From assembly GCA_016218575.1 (NCBI GenBank), contig JACRDN010000008.1, positions 1-46,144 on the forward strand: a stretch of 46,144 bases of DNA. Reading direction: 5' to 3'. The notes under the pieces were generated by a model. That model was not told where the DNA came from. It saw only the letters and a program-made list of their open reading frames with translations, and made no database searches. The position numbers were made by a program, and so were the translations under genes. Shown piece by piece: positions 39,804 to 46,144 of the stretch. Origin of the DNA: Elusimicrobiota bacterium (GTDB lineage Bacteria > Elusimicrobiota > Elusimicrobia > UBA1565 > UBA9628). Positions within the stretch are counted from its first letter, which is position 1; every line of letters begins with the position of its first letter.

Positions 39804-41206
39804 AGGATCAGGGACAGGACGTGGCGCCCAAGAAGGCATGTTATAAAATAACCCAGGAAAATCCAATGCGAGAAAGCCATGGTCGTGGCCAACGGCACGG
39901 TCTCGATGCCGTGAGAGGCACACCAGGCCTTGAGCGCTACCACCTGCTCCTCGGTCAAGCCGTCGGCGTAAGGCGCGGAGAAATGCTCCGCGTGGAAGTC
40001 CTCGTCCTGCGCGAGCTGGGAGAGAAAGCTGTGGTGAAGCACCATGTAGGAAAGGATCTTGTCCCTGGGAATGTCGGGATGGTCCTCGTTGTCCCAAGCC
40101 CGCACGAAGGTCCAGGTGAGCCCGAAAAAAACGCCGAGACACGCCAACGGAAGGAATTGGAGGGCCCAGGCCAAAACCGGCCCGGCTCCTAAAAATGAGG
40201 AGAAGCGGGAGGCAAGCCCCCGGGGGATCAGCCCCATCAGAAGCCCCACGAAGGGCAAGGCCAGCATGAGGACCTGGCCCGCCATCAAGCCCACCGTCCA
40301 TTTGATCCCAAGCTGGAGAAACAACGAGAAAACCGCCAACGCCCCAAAAGCCCTCCACAGCTCCGGACCCAGGAACTCCGGGCGCCGGATCGCGAGGAAT
40401 ACGATGAGGAAGACGGCCGGAATCCAGCCGTAAGTCCGCCCTATGAGGGAGCGCAGGCGGTTGGCCAGGTAGAGGACCGCAAAACAAAACAGGGTCCTCA
40501 GGAGCGCCGATCCCAGGAAATCCTTGACCGCGCAGGAAAGCGCGGCCATGACGACCATGGAGAGCACCCAGCCGCAGGCCTTGAGGAGCACCGCCCCGGG
40601 GTTTTGGCGGGCCCAGGCGCAGTCCTCCCGGGCCTCGCCTAGAGCGCCGAGCAGGACTTCCCGGGATTTCTCCCGGACGTAGCCGAGCCACCGCCGCAGG
40701 CCCATCTGGGCCCAGAACTCCTTGATGTGCCTGAGCCTCGTCCTCCAGACATGGCGCGCGGCCTGAAGAAAAATCGCAGCACAGGCCGGCAGGAAGATAT
40801 TGATCAGCACCGAAAGGAAGAGCCATCCGGACTGGAAGGAGGAGGAGACCTTCATCATGGGGTAGACCGCGGCCAGGAAGAGGAAGAGCTTCGTGTCGCC
40901 GGCCGGCCATATCCTGGCCCACCACAGGGCCATGGCCGCGACGGCCGTGCTGGCGAGATACCCCCCCAGGTCCGAGTAGAAATTCCAATGGTAATAGACG
41001 GAGACAAGCCCCCTCTCTCCCAAGGCCGTGCTCGCCAGCATCAGGGCGTAGCAGACCAGAGCGAATTTCAGGCCGAAGGCCAGATGCCGGTGGCGTATCT
41101 TGCGCTGCTTGTAGTCCGAGGCCGCCACCAGGCCCCACAGGCCGAGGAAAATAGCCCAGGATAGGGCTTGGATCGCCGAAAGGAGGAAGCCGTTCTTGAA
41201 CGCCAT
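39800..41206 (-). CDS. Prepilin-peptidase-like (A24-type) polytopic membrane protein
   Basis: 468 aa with roughly ten or more membrane helices. The N-terminal part contains the two aspartate motifs of A24 peptidases: AASDYKQRKIRHRHL (Asp after helix 1) and WPAGDTKLFLFLAAV (the GD-x-K motif). The remaining 300 residues are further helices and an extracellular or cytoplasmic tail (EDHPDIPRDKILSYM... then AEHFSAPYADGL) with no family I know. It may be an intramembrane aspartyl peptidase that trims exported peptides, or a transporter-like fusion. ATG at 41206 overlaps the upstream stop (TGATG) and its stop overlaps the hydroxylase start. No pilin genes are nearby. Confidence 0.65.
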   Translation of the reverse strand: MAFKNGFLLSAIQALSWAIFLGLWGLVAASDYKQRKIRHRHLAFGLKFALVCYALMLASTALGERGLVSVYYHWNFYSDLGGYLASTAVAAMALWWARIWPAGDTKLFLFLAAVYPMMKVSSSFQSGWLFLSVLINIFLPACAAIFLQAARHVWRTRLRHIKEFWAQMGLRRWLGYVREKSREVLLGALGEAREDCAWARQNPGAVLLKACGWVLSMVVMAALSCAVKDFLGSALLRTLFCFAVLYLANRLRSLIGRTYGWIPAVFLIVFLAIRRPEFLGPELWRAFGALAVFSLFLQLGIKWTVGLMAGQVLMLALPFVGLLMGLIPRGLASRFSSFLGAGPVLAWALQFLPLACLGVFFGLTWTFVRAWDNEDHPDIPRDKILSYMVLHHSFLSQLAQDEDFHAEHFSAPYADGLTEEQVVALKAWCASHGIETVPLATTMAFSHWIFLGYFITCLLGRHVLSLIL

Positions 41207-42195
41207 CAGGCCCCCCGCACTCGCCTCAAGAGTTCGATGATCCTGGGATAGAAATCGGCCAGGCAAGGATATCGCCCGCGCGCGGCCTCATACTCCTTGA
41301 GGATCTCGTAAACCGGGCCGATCAAGGCGAAGCCTTCCTTTTTCTCCCGGGAAAGGCAAAGCAGGCCCTCCTCCTCCCCGCGCCTGGCCGCGGCCAGGCG
41401 CGCGGTGATGGCGCGGATCACGTGCTCATCGACCATGTGAAGCCAGCCGGGCGGCCCCTGGTATTTGTTCTTGGCGGTGCCGCTCATCAGGGCGTAAAGG
41501 CCGGAGAGGGGCTCCAAGGCTCCGCGGTGCGACTGCGTGACGCGGTCCACCAAAGTATGGCAGACCTCGTGCCAGGCGTTGATCAAGATGTCGGGCTTAA
41601 GCTCCGCCCGGGGGCGGCCGTTTTCCACGCGGCTGTGCCCGGAGATGGTGTAGATATCCCAGGAGCCGTCCGCCCCAGGGTGGAGCACATTGTGCATGGC
41701 CCAGCCGTGATACAGGGGCGAGAGGATGAAATGATAGCGCACGGTCGAGCGCATCCCCAAATAATCGAAGACCGGAGCCTCTATATCCAACCGGTTCAGC
41801 GACTCCCGCAACGGCTCGAGCAGCGATTCGTAAAAGGGCCTCTCACTATCGAAAAATTTCTGGAAGCCCCCCTCCCGGCAGAATGCGCGCAGCGCGGGCA
41901 GAAGCCGGCTCACCGGATCCTGGCCGGCCTGGCGGCCGTAGTGGCCCGCGGAAACGGACACCTCGAGGGCGGGAGGCGGGCTGAAGTCCAGGATAACCAA
42001 GGCGGGGTGGCGGTGCCTCCAATCTCCCGGCCCCATGGCGCCAAAAAGCCGGCAGGCCTCGTGCTCTCGTCCGAGCGCGGAGGCGCGTTCCCAATACCCA
42101 CTCGGGCCGCAGGCGGCGCAGGGTCCAGCCTCGGCCAGGCCTTCCAAAACCGCCACCAGCTCCACTTTGGGGTCTACCTCCAAAACCGCCGGCAT
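41206..42195 (-). CDS. HExxH metallopeptidase-like protein (DUF4932-like)
   Basis: 329 aa, no signal peptide, so cytoplasmic. It opens with VDPKVELVAVLEGLAEAG, carries WHEVCHTLVD (His209, Glu210, His213) and VDEHVIRAI with Glu257 as the likely third ligand, and ends KEYEAARGRYPCLADFYPR. These match the paralogues in the same operon. It lacks the TPRs of two siblings, so it represents the bare catalytic domain. It is probably a zinc peptidase; no substrate is known. ATG at 42195 overlaps the TPR gene stop by one base (TGATG). The reading frame extends far upstream with Gly/Pro/Arg-rich sequence that is antiphase TPR coding, so that is rejected. Confidence 0.75.
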   Translation of the reverse strand: MPAVLEVDPKVELVAVLEGLAEAGPCAACGPSGYWERASALGREHEACRLFGAMGPGDWRHRHPALVILDFSPPPALEVSVSAGHYGRQAGQDPVSRLLPALRAFCREGGFQKFFDSERPFYESLLEPLRESLNRLDIEAPVFDYLGMRSTVRYHFILSPLYHGWAMHNVLHPGADGSWDIYTISGHSRVENGRPRAELKPDILINAWHEVCHTLVDRVTQSHRGALEPLSGLYALMSGTAKNKYQGPPGWLHMVDEHVIRAITARLAAARRGEEEGLLCLSREKKEGFALIGPVYEILKEYEAARGRYPCLADFYPRIIELLRRVRGA

Positions 42196-44303
42196 CAGAG
42201 CGCCCTTCCGGCCGGCCGGGCCCTGTCCGCCGCGGCCCGTAAGGCGTCGAGGAGGCGCCGGCCCCGCGGCCCCAGGGCCGCGGCGGATAGGCCCCGCGCC
42301 AAGGCCAGGGCCTTTCGCGAGAATCCAGCGCGGAAAGCCGCCTCCACCAGCGCCAGGCGGCCCTCCGCCTCCAGGCCCGAGCGCGGCCGCCACAGGACGG
42401 GAAGCGTCCAGCGCGTCCAGAGGCAGAAAATCGCCGCGGACTCCGGGTGCCTGCGGCAGGCCGACAAGACCTCTTGGGCGCATCCCGAGAAATTTCCCAA
42501 GGCCCACAGGGCCGCCGCCCGGCCGAGGCGCACGGGGATGTATGACGGGCGCAGGGCAAGCGCCCGGTCGGCCTCGACCAAGGCGCGCTCGAAATCCCCC
42601 GTCCCGCGGCAGGCATCGCTCGCCCAAGCGCGAGCCAGGAACGAGTCGGGGGAAAGCTCCAAGGACTGGTCGAGGACGGCCAGAGCCTCCCGCGCGCGCC
42701 CGGCCATGAGGCGCGAGCGCCCCAGCCAAGCCAGGGCCAAGGCCCTGCGCCGCGGCTCCCGGTCGGCCACGGAGCGCAGCTTAGCCTCGCTCAGCACCAC
42801 GAGGCCTCCTCCTGGGATGGACCGCAAGGCTGGGACGGCTTTCTTGAGCCGCTTCCAGTCCCGCGGGCCGGGAGGGCGCGCGCGCATGCGCGATCGCTCG
42901 GCCGAGAACGCCTCGGCCGCTGGATCGCGGACCAGCCAGTCGAGGGCGCTGTGGAGCAGGGCGTCCGAGAATGAAAGCTCGACGCAGAGCGCTATATCCT
43001 CGAGCGGCCGGCCGGAGTCCGAACCTTCCCACTCGAGGAAAGCGCGGCGCCGGTAAAAAGAGGGCCGGGGCAAAGCCTCCAGGCATTTCGACATGTCCGC
43101 CGCCGCGCCCGCCAAGTCGCCCGACTCCTCCCTAAGCATGGAGCGCCAGGCGAAGGCGAGCCTGTACTCTGGATCCAAGGAAACCGCGAGGTCCAGATCC
43201 TCCAGGGCCTCCTTTTTGCGGCCTAGGCGCTTGAGCACCTCGGCTCTCCAAGCGCGGATCCAGCCCGACTCGGGCTCGAGCGCCGCGGCCCGATCCATCT
43301 GCGCTAGGCCCTCTCTTGGGTCCTCCAAGGGACTGGCCTCGGGGCGCTGGCCGCTCAGCGCCCGCCCCAAAAAAGCTCTGACCCAGGCCCTGCCGGGCTC
43401 TCCTTCCAGCGCCCGGCGCAAAGGCGCGATTTGGAGGTCGCTGGCTCCCAGGATCGCGGCTCGGATCGCGCAAGCCCAAGAGGCCGAGGCCTCTTGGGCT
43501 GAGAGTGTGTCCAGGCCTTGCAGAAGGATCTGGTTTTCCAGCCCCTTCTCCATAGGTCCCCTCATCCCGAAAGCCAGGTAGAGTATCCTTACGAAGCCGT
43601 CCAAATTCTCCGGATGGAGGGTGATCGCCCGATGCGCGTCCTCCACTGCCGCGGCCCGGTCTCCCATTCTCCATGCGGAGCTCGCCCTCAAGGAATAGAT
43701 GCCCGGGCAGCGCGGGTGGCTCTTGGCCACCCGCGAGAAATCCCGCCGGGCTCCGTCCGGATCATGCTCGCGCTCCCGGAGCATCCCCCGCGCGATCAGG
43801 GCGCAGGCAAGCTCCGGAGCGAGCTCGACGGCCTTATCGAGGCAAACCGCGGCCGGGCTGTTTCGGCCCAAGGAGAAAAGCGCGAAGCCTTTCCATAAAT
43901 GAAAGGGACCGGCTCCGGGATCGAGCTCCAAGGCCTTATCGAAATCCTCGGCGAAGCCGGCCGAGCCGGCGCTGGCCTTAAGCTCCCCGCGGAAGGCGTA
44001 GGCTGTCGCGAGCTTCGGATCGAGGGCCGCGGCCCTGTCAAGGTCCGAGAGCGCTCCCGTCGCGTCCCCAAGGATGCGGCGCACCCTGCCCCGCGCCGCC
44101 AGCGCGCGCGCGGAGGGCGGAGAGTCGCCCTCCGCGGAGAGAAGAAAGAGGGCCTTTTCGTAGACTTGCCTCCTGTAGCGGCCGTGCTCGGGCAGAAAAA
44201 ACTCCCGAAGGAATCGGATGTCTCCCGCGACCGCCGGACAGTCCCATAGGAGGTCGAGCCACTTCTGGCCCTCCAGCAGAGCGAGGGCCTTGTCGAGCCT
44301 CAT
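42195..44303 (-). CDS. Large TPR-repeat protein
   Basis: 702 aa, cytoplasmic, almost entirely tetratricopeptide-like repeats. Examples are ALSDLDRAAALDPKLATAY, EDFDKALELDPGAGPFHLW, EALEDLDLAVSLDPEYRLAF and ALVEADRALALRPSYIPV, about 12-14 units in all. It is probably a scaffold or adaptor, since TPRs are also fused to two of the metallopeptidase paralogues. ATG at 44303 (MRLDKALALLEG) overlaps the upstream stop as ATGA; an in-frame ATG at 44342 would lie further inside the previous gene. Two perfect hairpins are embedded in its coding sequence (43483-43510 and 43711-43735). Confidence 0.82.
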   Translation of the reverse strand: MRLDKALALLEGQKWLDLLWDCPAVAGDIRFLREFFLPEHGRYRRQVYEKALFLLSAEGDSPPSARALAARGRVRRILGDATGALSDLDRAAALDPKLATAYAFRGELKASAGSAGFAEDFDKALELDPGAGPFHLWKGFALFSLGRNSPAAVCLDKAVELAPELACALIARGMLREREHDPDGARRDFSRVAKSHPRCPGIYSLRASSAWRMGDRAAAVEDAHRAITLHPENLDGFVRILYLAFGMRGPMEKGLENQILLQGLDTLSAQEASASWACAIRAAILGASDLQIAPLRRALEGEPGRAWVRAFLGRALSGQRPEASPLEDPREGLAQMDRAAALEPESGWIRAWRAEVLKRLGRKKEALEDLDLAVSLDPEYRLAFAWRSMLREESGDLAGAAADMSKCLEALPRPSFYRRRAFLEWEGSDSGRPLEDIALCVELSFSDALLHSALDWLVRDPAAEAFSAERSRMRARPPGPRDWKRLKKAVPALRSIPGGGLVVLSEAKLRSVADREPRRRALALAWLGRSRLMAGRAREALAVLDQSLELSPDSFLARAWASDACRGTGDFERALVEADRALALRPSYIPVRLGRAAALWALGNFSGCAQEVLSACRRHPESAAIFCLWTRWTLPVLWRPRSGLEAEGRLALVEAAFRAGFSRKALALARGLSAAALGPRGRRLLDALRAAADRARPAGRAL
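43483..43510. other. 13-bp perfect hairpin inside the TPR gene
   Basis: AGCCCAAGAGGCC and GGCCTCTTGGGCT pair perfectly across a 2-nt loop. A second (CGCGGGTGGC, 5-nt loop) is at 43711-43735, and a third (GCCCGGCCC, 3-nt loop) is at 44456-44476 in the next gene. All are fully within coding sequence. Confidence 0.6.
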
Positions 44304-45874
44304 TTGCGCAGCCCGGCCTGTATCTGCCGCCGACGCGACCACCAGGAAGGAGCCGCGCGCAGAGCCTCCTCATAATCGCGCCGCGCGTTCTTGAACTGCT
44401 TCAAGCCTTCCCAAAGAGCGGCCCTGGTCGAGAGGGCCTCGGCCAACAGCAACGAGCCCGGCCCTTGGGGCCGGGCGAGCGCTATGGCCCGGCCGGCGCT
44501 TTCCATGGCCTCTGCCGAGCGGCCGAGGCGCTGCAATGCCACGCTGCAGTTAAGATGCGCCTCCGCGTCCCCTGGCGCTGCGTCGCGCACGCGCATGAAA
44601 TCCTTGAGCGCCTCCGCCGCCTCGCCGCGCAGGAACAGCCAGACCCCGCGGGCCTTGAGCTCTGAAACCGAAAGCTTCTCGCCCGCGGCGGCCGAGGGTG
44701 GGGACAGGGGAGGAACCGGCTCACGGGAGGCGCGCGCGCCCTTGCGGCACTCCGAGTTGGCGGGTTCGACCGCGTAAGCCTCGGAAGGCCGCGGCGGCCG
44801 CGGCACGGCCTTGCCGTGAATTTCCTTGGCCCGCGCCAGCTCCGCGAAGGCTTCCAAGAGCTCGGGGTAGAAGTCATTCAAGGTGGGATAGAGGTCGCGC
44901 CGGGCTTCGTAATCGGCCAGCCTGTCGATGACGACCTGCAGGTAAGGCAGTTTTTCCTCCTGCTCGGCCGTGGGGTGCCAGACATCCTCCTTCGTCCTGC
45001 CGGCGCGCTTGGCCCAGGCCAGCATGCGCCAGGCGACACCCTGCGCCACGTGCTCGCGCAGGCACTGAGCCCAGAACCCGTAGCAGTGATCGGCGACGGG
45101 CGCAAATAGAGCGCTCGTCGCCTGCACCTCTGCCGGGAAATCCCGCAGGCGCCGGTCGAGCAAAGTATGGGAAAGCTCGTGCCAGAGGTCCCAGCGCCGG
45201 TTCCAAAACTGGAATTGTGGTATCCCGGAACGGATCTCCGTGGGGCCGAGCGTGGCGAAAATAGAATGACCGGCCTTCCCGTCCTCCGAGCATTCGATAT
45301 GATTCATGTTCCCCTCCTGCCGCGGACCGCGCAAAGGGCAGAGCATCATCGAATAGCGGGCGCGCACCTCAAGGCCGGAATACTCCTCAAGCATGGAGGC
45401 ATAGTCCCGGTCCTTCATCTCCGAGACGACCTCGCCCACCAAACTCCGGTACAGGGGGCGGTGGGAGTTGAAGAATTCCATGAAGCGGCAGTCTCGGGCG
45501 AAGGCCTTGAGGAGCGAGACGAGCCTTTCCACCTCGGAGGGAAGCTCGTGCTTAGTCGCCAACTCCGGAGGATCGCCCAAGTCCAGCATCATCCGTTGGG
45601 CGCCCACGGCGTCCAAGCCCGCGAGCCTGGCGCGCCGGTACGCCTCGACCGCCGGATGTCCCCGGAGCCTCCAGAAACGCCTCCGGACCTCGCGGGCATA
45701 GTCCGAGTCGTTTAGGGCAAAGCCGTCGAGACCCGGAACCTCTCCGGCCAGGACGTGGACGACGGCCAAGAGCTCGATGCGGGGGTCGAGGCTCACCGAC
45801 GGGTATGGAAACGACCTCTCCCCGGCTACGGCCGAGGAGCAAAACCAAGCCAACACGGCGATAAGCATCTTCAT
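44300..45874 (-). CDS. Exported HExxH metallopeptidase-like protein with C-terminal TPRs (DUF4932-like)
   Basis: 524 aa with a signal peptide (MKMLIAVLAWFCSSAVAG). The peptidase-like domain opens LDPRIELLAVVHVLAG (29-44) and carries WHELSHTLLD (His232, Glu233, His236) and LREHVAQGV with Glu274 as the likely third zinc ligand. The domain tail is ADYEARRDLYPTLNDFYPE. A Pro/Ser linker (about 360-395) leads to two or three TPRs (about 400-515). It should act outside the cytoplasm, unlike its signal-less paralogues. ATG at 45874 has GGAGG six nt upstream. It is the first gene of the eight-gene polycistron and begins 18 bp from the repeat element, whose inverted repeat provides TATTAT at 45909-45914 as a possible -10. 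Confidence 0.8.
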   Translation of the reverse strand: MKMLIAVLAWFCSSAVAGERSFPYPSVSLDPRIELLAVVHVLAGEVPGLDGFALNDSDYAREVRRRFWRLRGHPAVEAYRRARLAGLDAVGAQRMMLDLGDPPELATKHELPSEVERLVSLLKAFARDCRFMEFFNSHRPLYRSLVGEVVSEMKDRDYASMLEEYSGLEVRARYSMMLCPLRGPRQEGNMNHIECSEDGKAGHSIFATLGPTEIRSGIPQFQFWNRRWDLWHELSHTLLDRRLRDFPAEVQATSALFAPVADHCYGFWAQCLREHVAQGVAWRMLAWAKRAGRTKEDVWHPTAEQEEKLPYLQVVIDRLADYEARRDLYPTLNDFYPELLEAFAELARAKEIHGKAVPRPPRPSEAYAVEPANSECRKGARASREPVPPLSPPSAAAGEKLSVSELKARGVWLFLRGEAAEALKDFMRVRDAAPGDAEAHLNCSVALQRLGRSAEAMESAGRAIALARPQGPGSLLLAEALSTRAALWEGLKQFKNARRDYEEALRAAPSWWSRRRQIQAGLRK

Positions 45875-45891
45875 TGGGTCCCTCCAGGCGC

Positions 45892-46144
45892 TAAGGCCCT
45901 GTCAAGTAATAATATGATCAATTTGGCCGAGCGCTTTTGGAGCGAGACAAGGAGCAAGGAGCGAGCATACCCGCAGCGGTATGTGAGCGACGAGCGACGC
46001 AGGCGCAGCCCAAAAGCGCTCGGCCCCTTCGGGGAAGCCCGAGCTTGGCCGATTTCTTCGTTGCTCCTCGGTCACATAGCTACCGCTATGCTCCCTCGTC
46101 GCGCCTCGAACTCGCCTCAAGCTCGGGCCTCCAAATTGATCATA
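45892..46144. repeat. MITE-like palindromic repeat element (253 bases visible)
   Basis: It starts TAAGGCCCTGTCAAG at 45892. The first 35 bases are the exact reverse complement of 128-162. The outer arm GGCCGAGCGCTTTTGG (45925-45940) pairs with the sequence ending at 46025, and between them GCATACC/GGTATGT forms a small hairpin. From 46004 onward it equals bases 1-141 of the window. Each TIR carries TTGACA facing outward (here 45900-45905, minus strand). TA at the outer boundaries would suit an IS630/Tc1-like TA target duplication. It has no coding capacity that I would trust. Confidence 0.85.

Noticed and set aside
39804-41138. N-terminal extension of the aKG-HExxH gene to about 901 aa
   Set aside because: The extra sequence is Gly/Pro/Arg-rich and lies out of phase within the A24-like membrane protein gene; ATG at 39803 forms the usual ATGA overlap.
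41422-43056. Long plus-strand open frame across the metallopeptidase and TPR genes
   Set aside because: Antisense shadow; Arg/Ala/Pro-rich with no domains, while the opposite strand has clear HExxH and TPR motifs. The same applies to a plus-strand frame at 35163-36596.
34230-45874. CRISPR, toxin-antitoxin or classical defence island
   Set aside because: No direct repeats with spacers, nuclease, helicase or toxin motifs were seen in the operon.
45902-46120. A 72-codon minus-strand frame in the terminal repeat
   Set aside because: It lies wholly inside the palindromic repeat and has no start signal or domain.
1-46144. Circular plasmid or phage genome suggested by identical ends
   Set aside because: No replication, partition, mobilisation or phage genes are present, the content is core chromosomal, and the shared ends are part of a repeat element.

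Overview
This is a GC-rich bacterial chromosomal segment with about 37 protein-coding genes, packed tightly: most neighbouring starts and stops overlap as ATGA, GTGA or TGATG. I see no rRNA, tRNA or CRISPR. The organism respires through a cytochrome bc complex, matures c-type cytochromes by System II (ResB/CcsA) and has many secreted lipoproteins and peptidases. The mix would suit an uncultured lineage such as Elusimicrobiota, but that assignment is low confidence and rests on gene content and style only. The first 141 bases are identical to the last 141. Both ends lie in one repeat element, so the window is most likely a metagenome contig bounded by a repeated element and not a circular replicon.

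Layout. 1-162: repeat end. 160-3838 (minus): HAD phosphatase, organophosphate-type MFS transporter, alkaline-phosphatase-superfamily phosphodiesterase. 4005-4847 (plus): secreted NAGPA-type phosphodiester glycosidase. 4889-8368 (minus): peroxiredoxin, two-cluster ferredoxin and two paralogous caspase-domain lipoproteins. 8401-13780 (minus): Rieske protein, b6-type cytochrome b, pentaheme cytochrome c, a small monoheme protein and a GT28 glycosyltransferase. 13829-19493 (minus): EamA transporter, ResB, CcsA, HemA, CbiX-like chelatase and Cu/Zn SOD, an operon for heme supply and cytochrome c assembly.

19581-27344 (plus): a self-contained discrete fatty-acid-synthase-like operon: enoyl reductase, KAS III, FabG, FabZ-like dehydratase, KAS I/II, an unrecognised protein with an acyl-carrier-protein-like segment, an acyltransferase fused to a phosphopantetheinyl transferase, and a FabD-type transacylase. 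No canonical ACP is encoded. 27319-31591 (minus): SGNH hydrolase, a 49-aa DUF5989-like membrane peptide, a MauG-type peroxidase with a Cys-rich tail, a secreted Cys-rich protein related to that tail, and QueC. 31653-33776 (plus): SGNH-like/TPR protein. 33783-34181 (minus): VOC-fold protein.

34230-45874 (minus): the most unusual region, an eight-gene, 11.6-kb polycistron with no intergenic space. It encodes four paralogous HExxH...E metallopeptidase-like proteins (two fused to TPRs, one with every zinc ligand lost), a large TPR protein, a prepilin-peptidase-like membrane protein, a homologue of the alpha-ketoglutarate HExxH peptide beta-hydroxylases, and an unrecognised 210-aa protein. It reads like a protein-processing or peptide-modification system without an obvious precursor peptide.

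Regulatory style: first genes of transcription units mostly have a -10 box only 6-12 nt before the start codon and no Shine-Dalgarno, suggesting leaderless mRNAs. Internal genes use overlap coupling or clear SD motifs. No gene-free stretch exceeds 300 bases.
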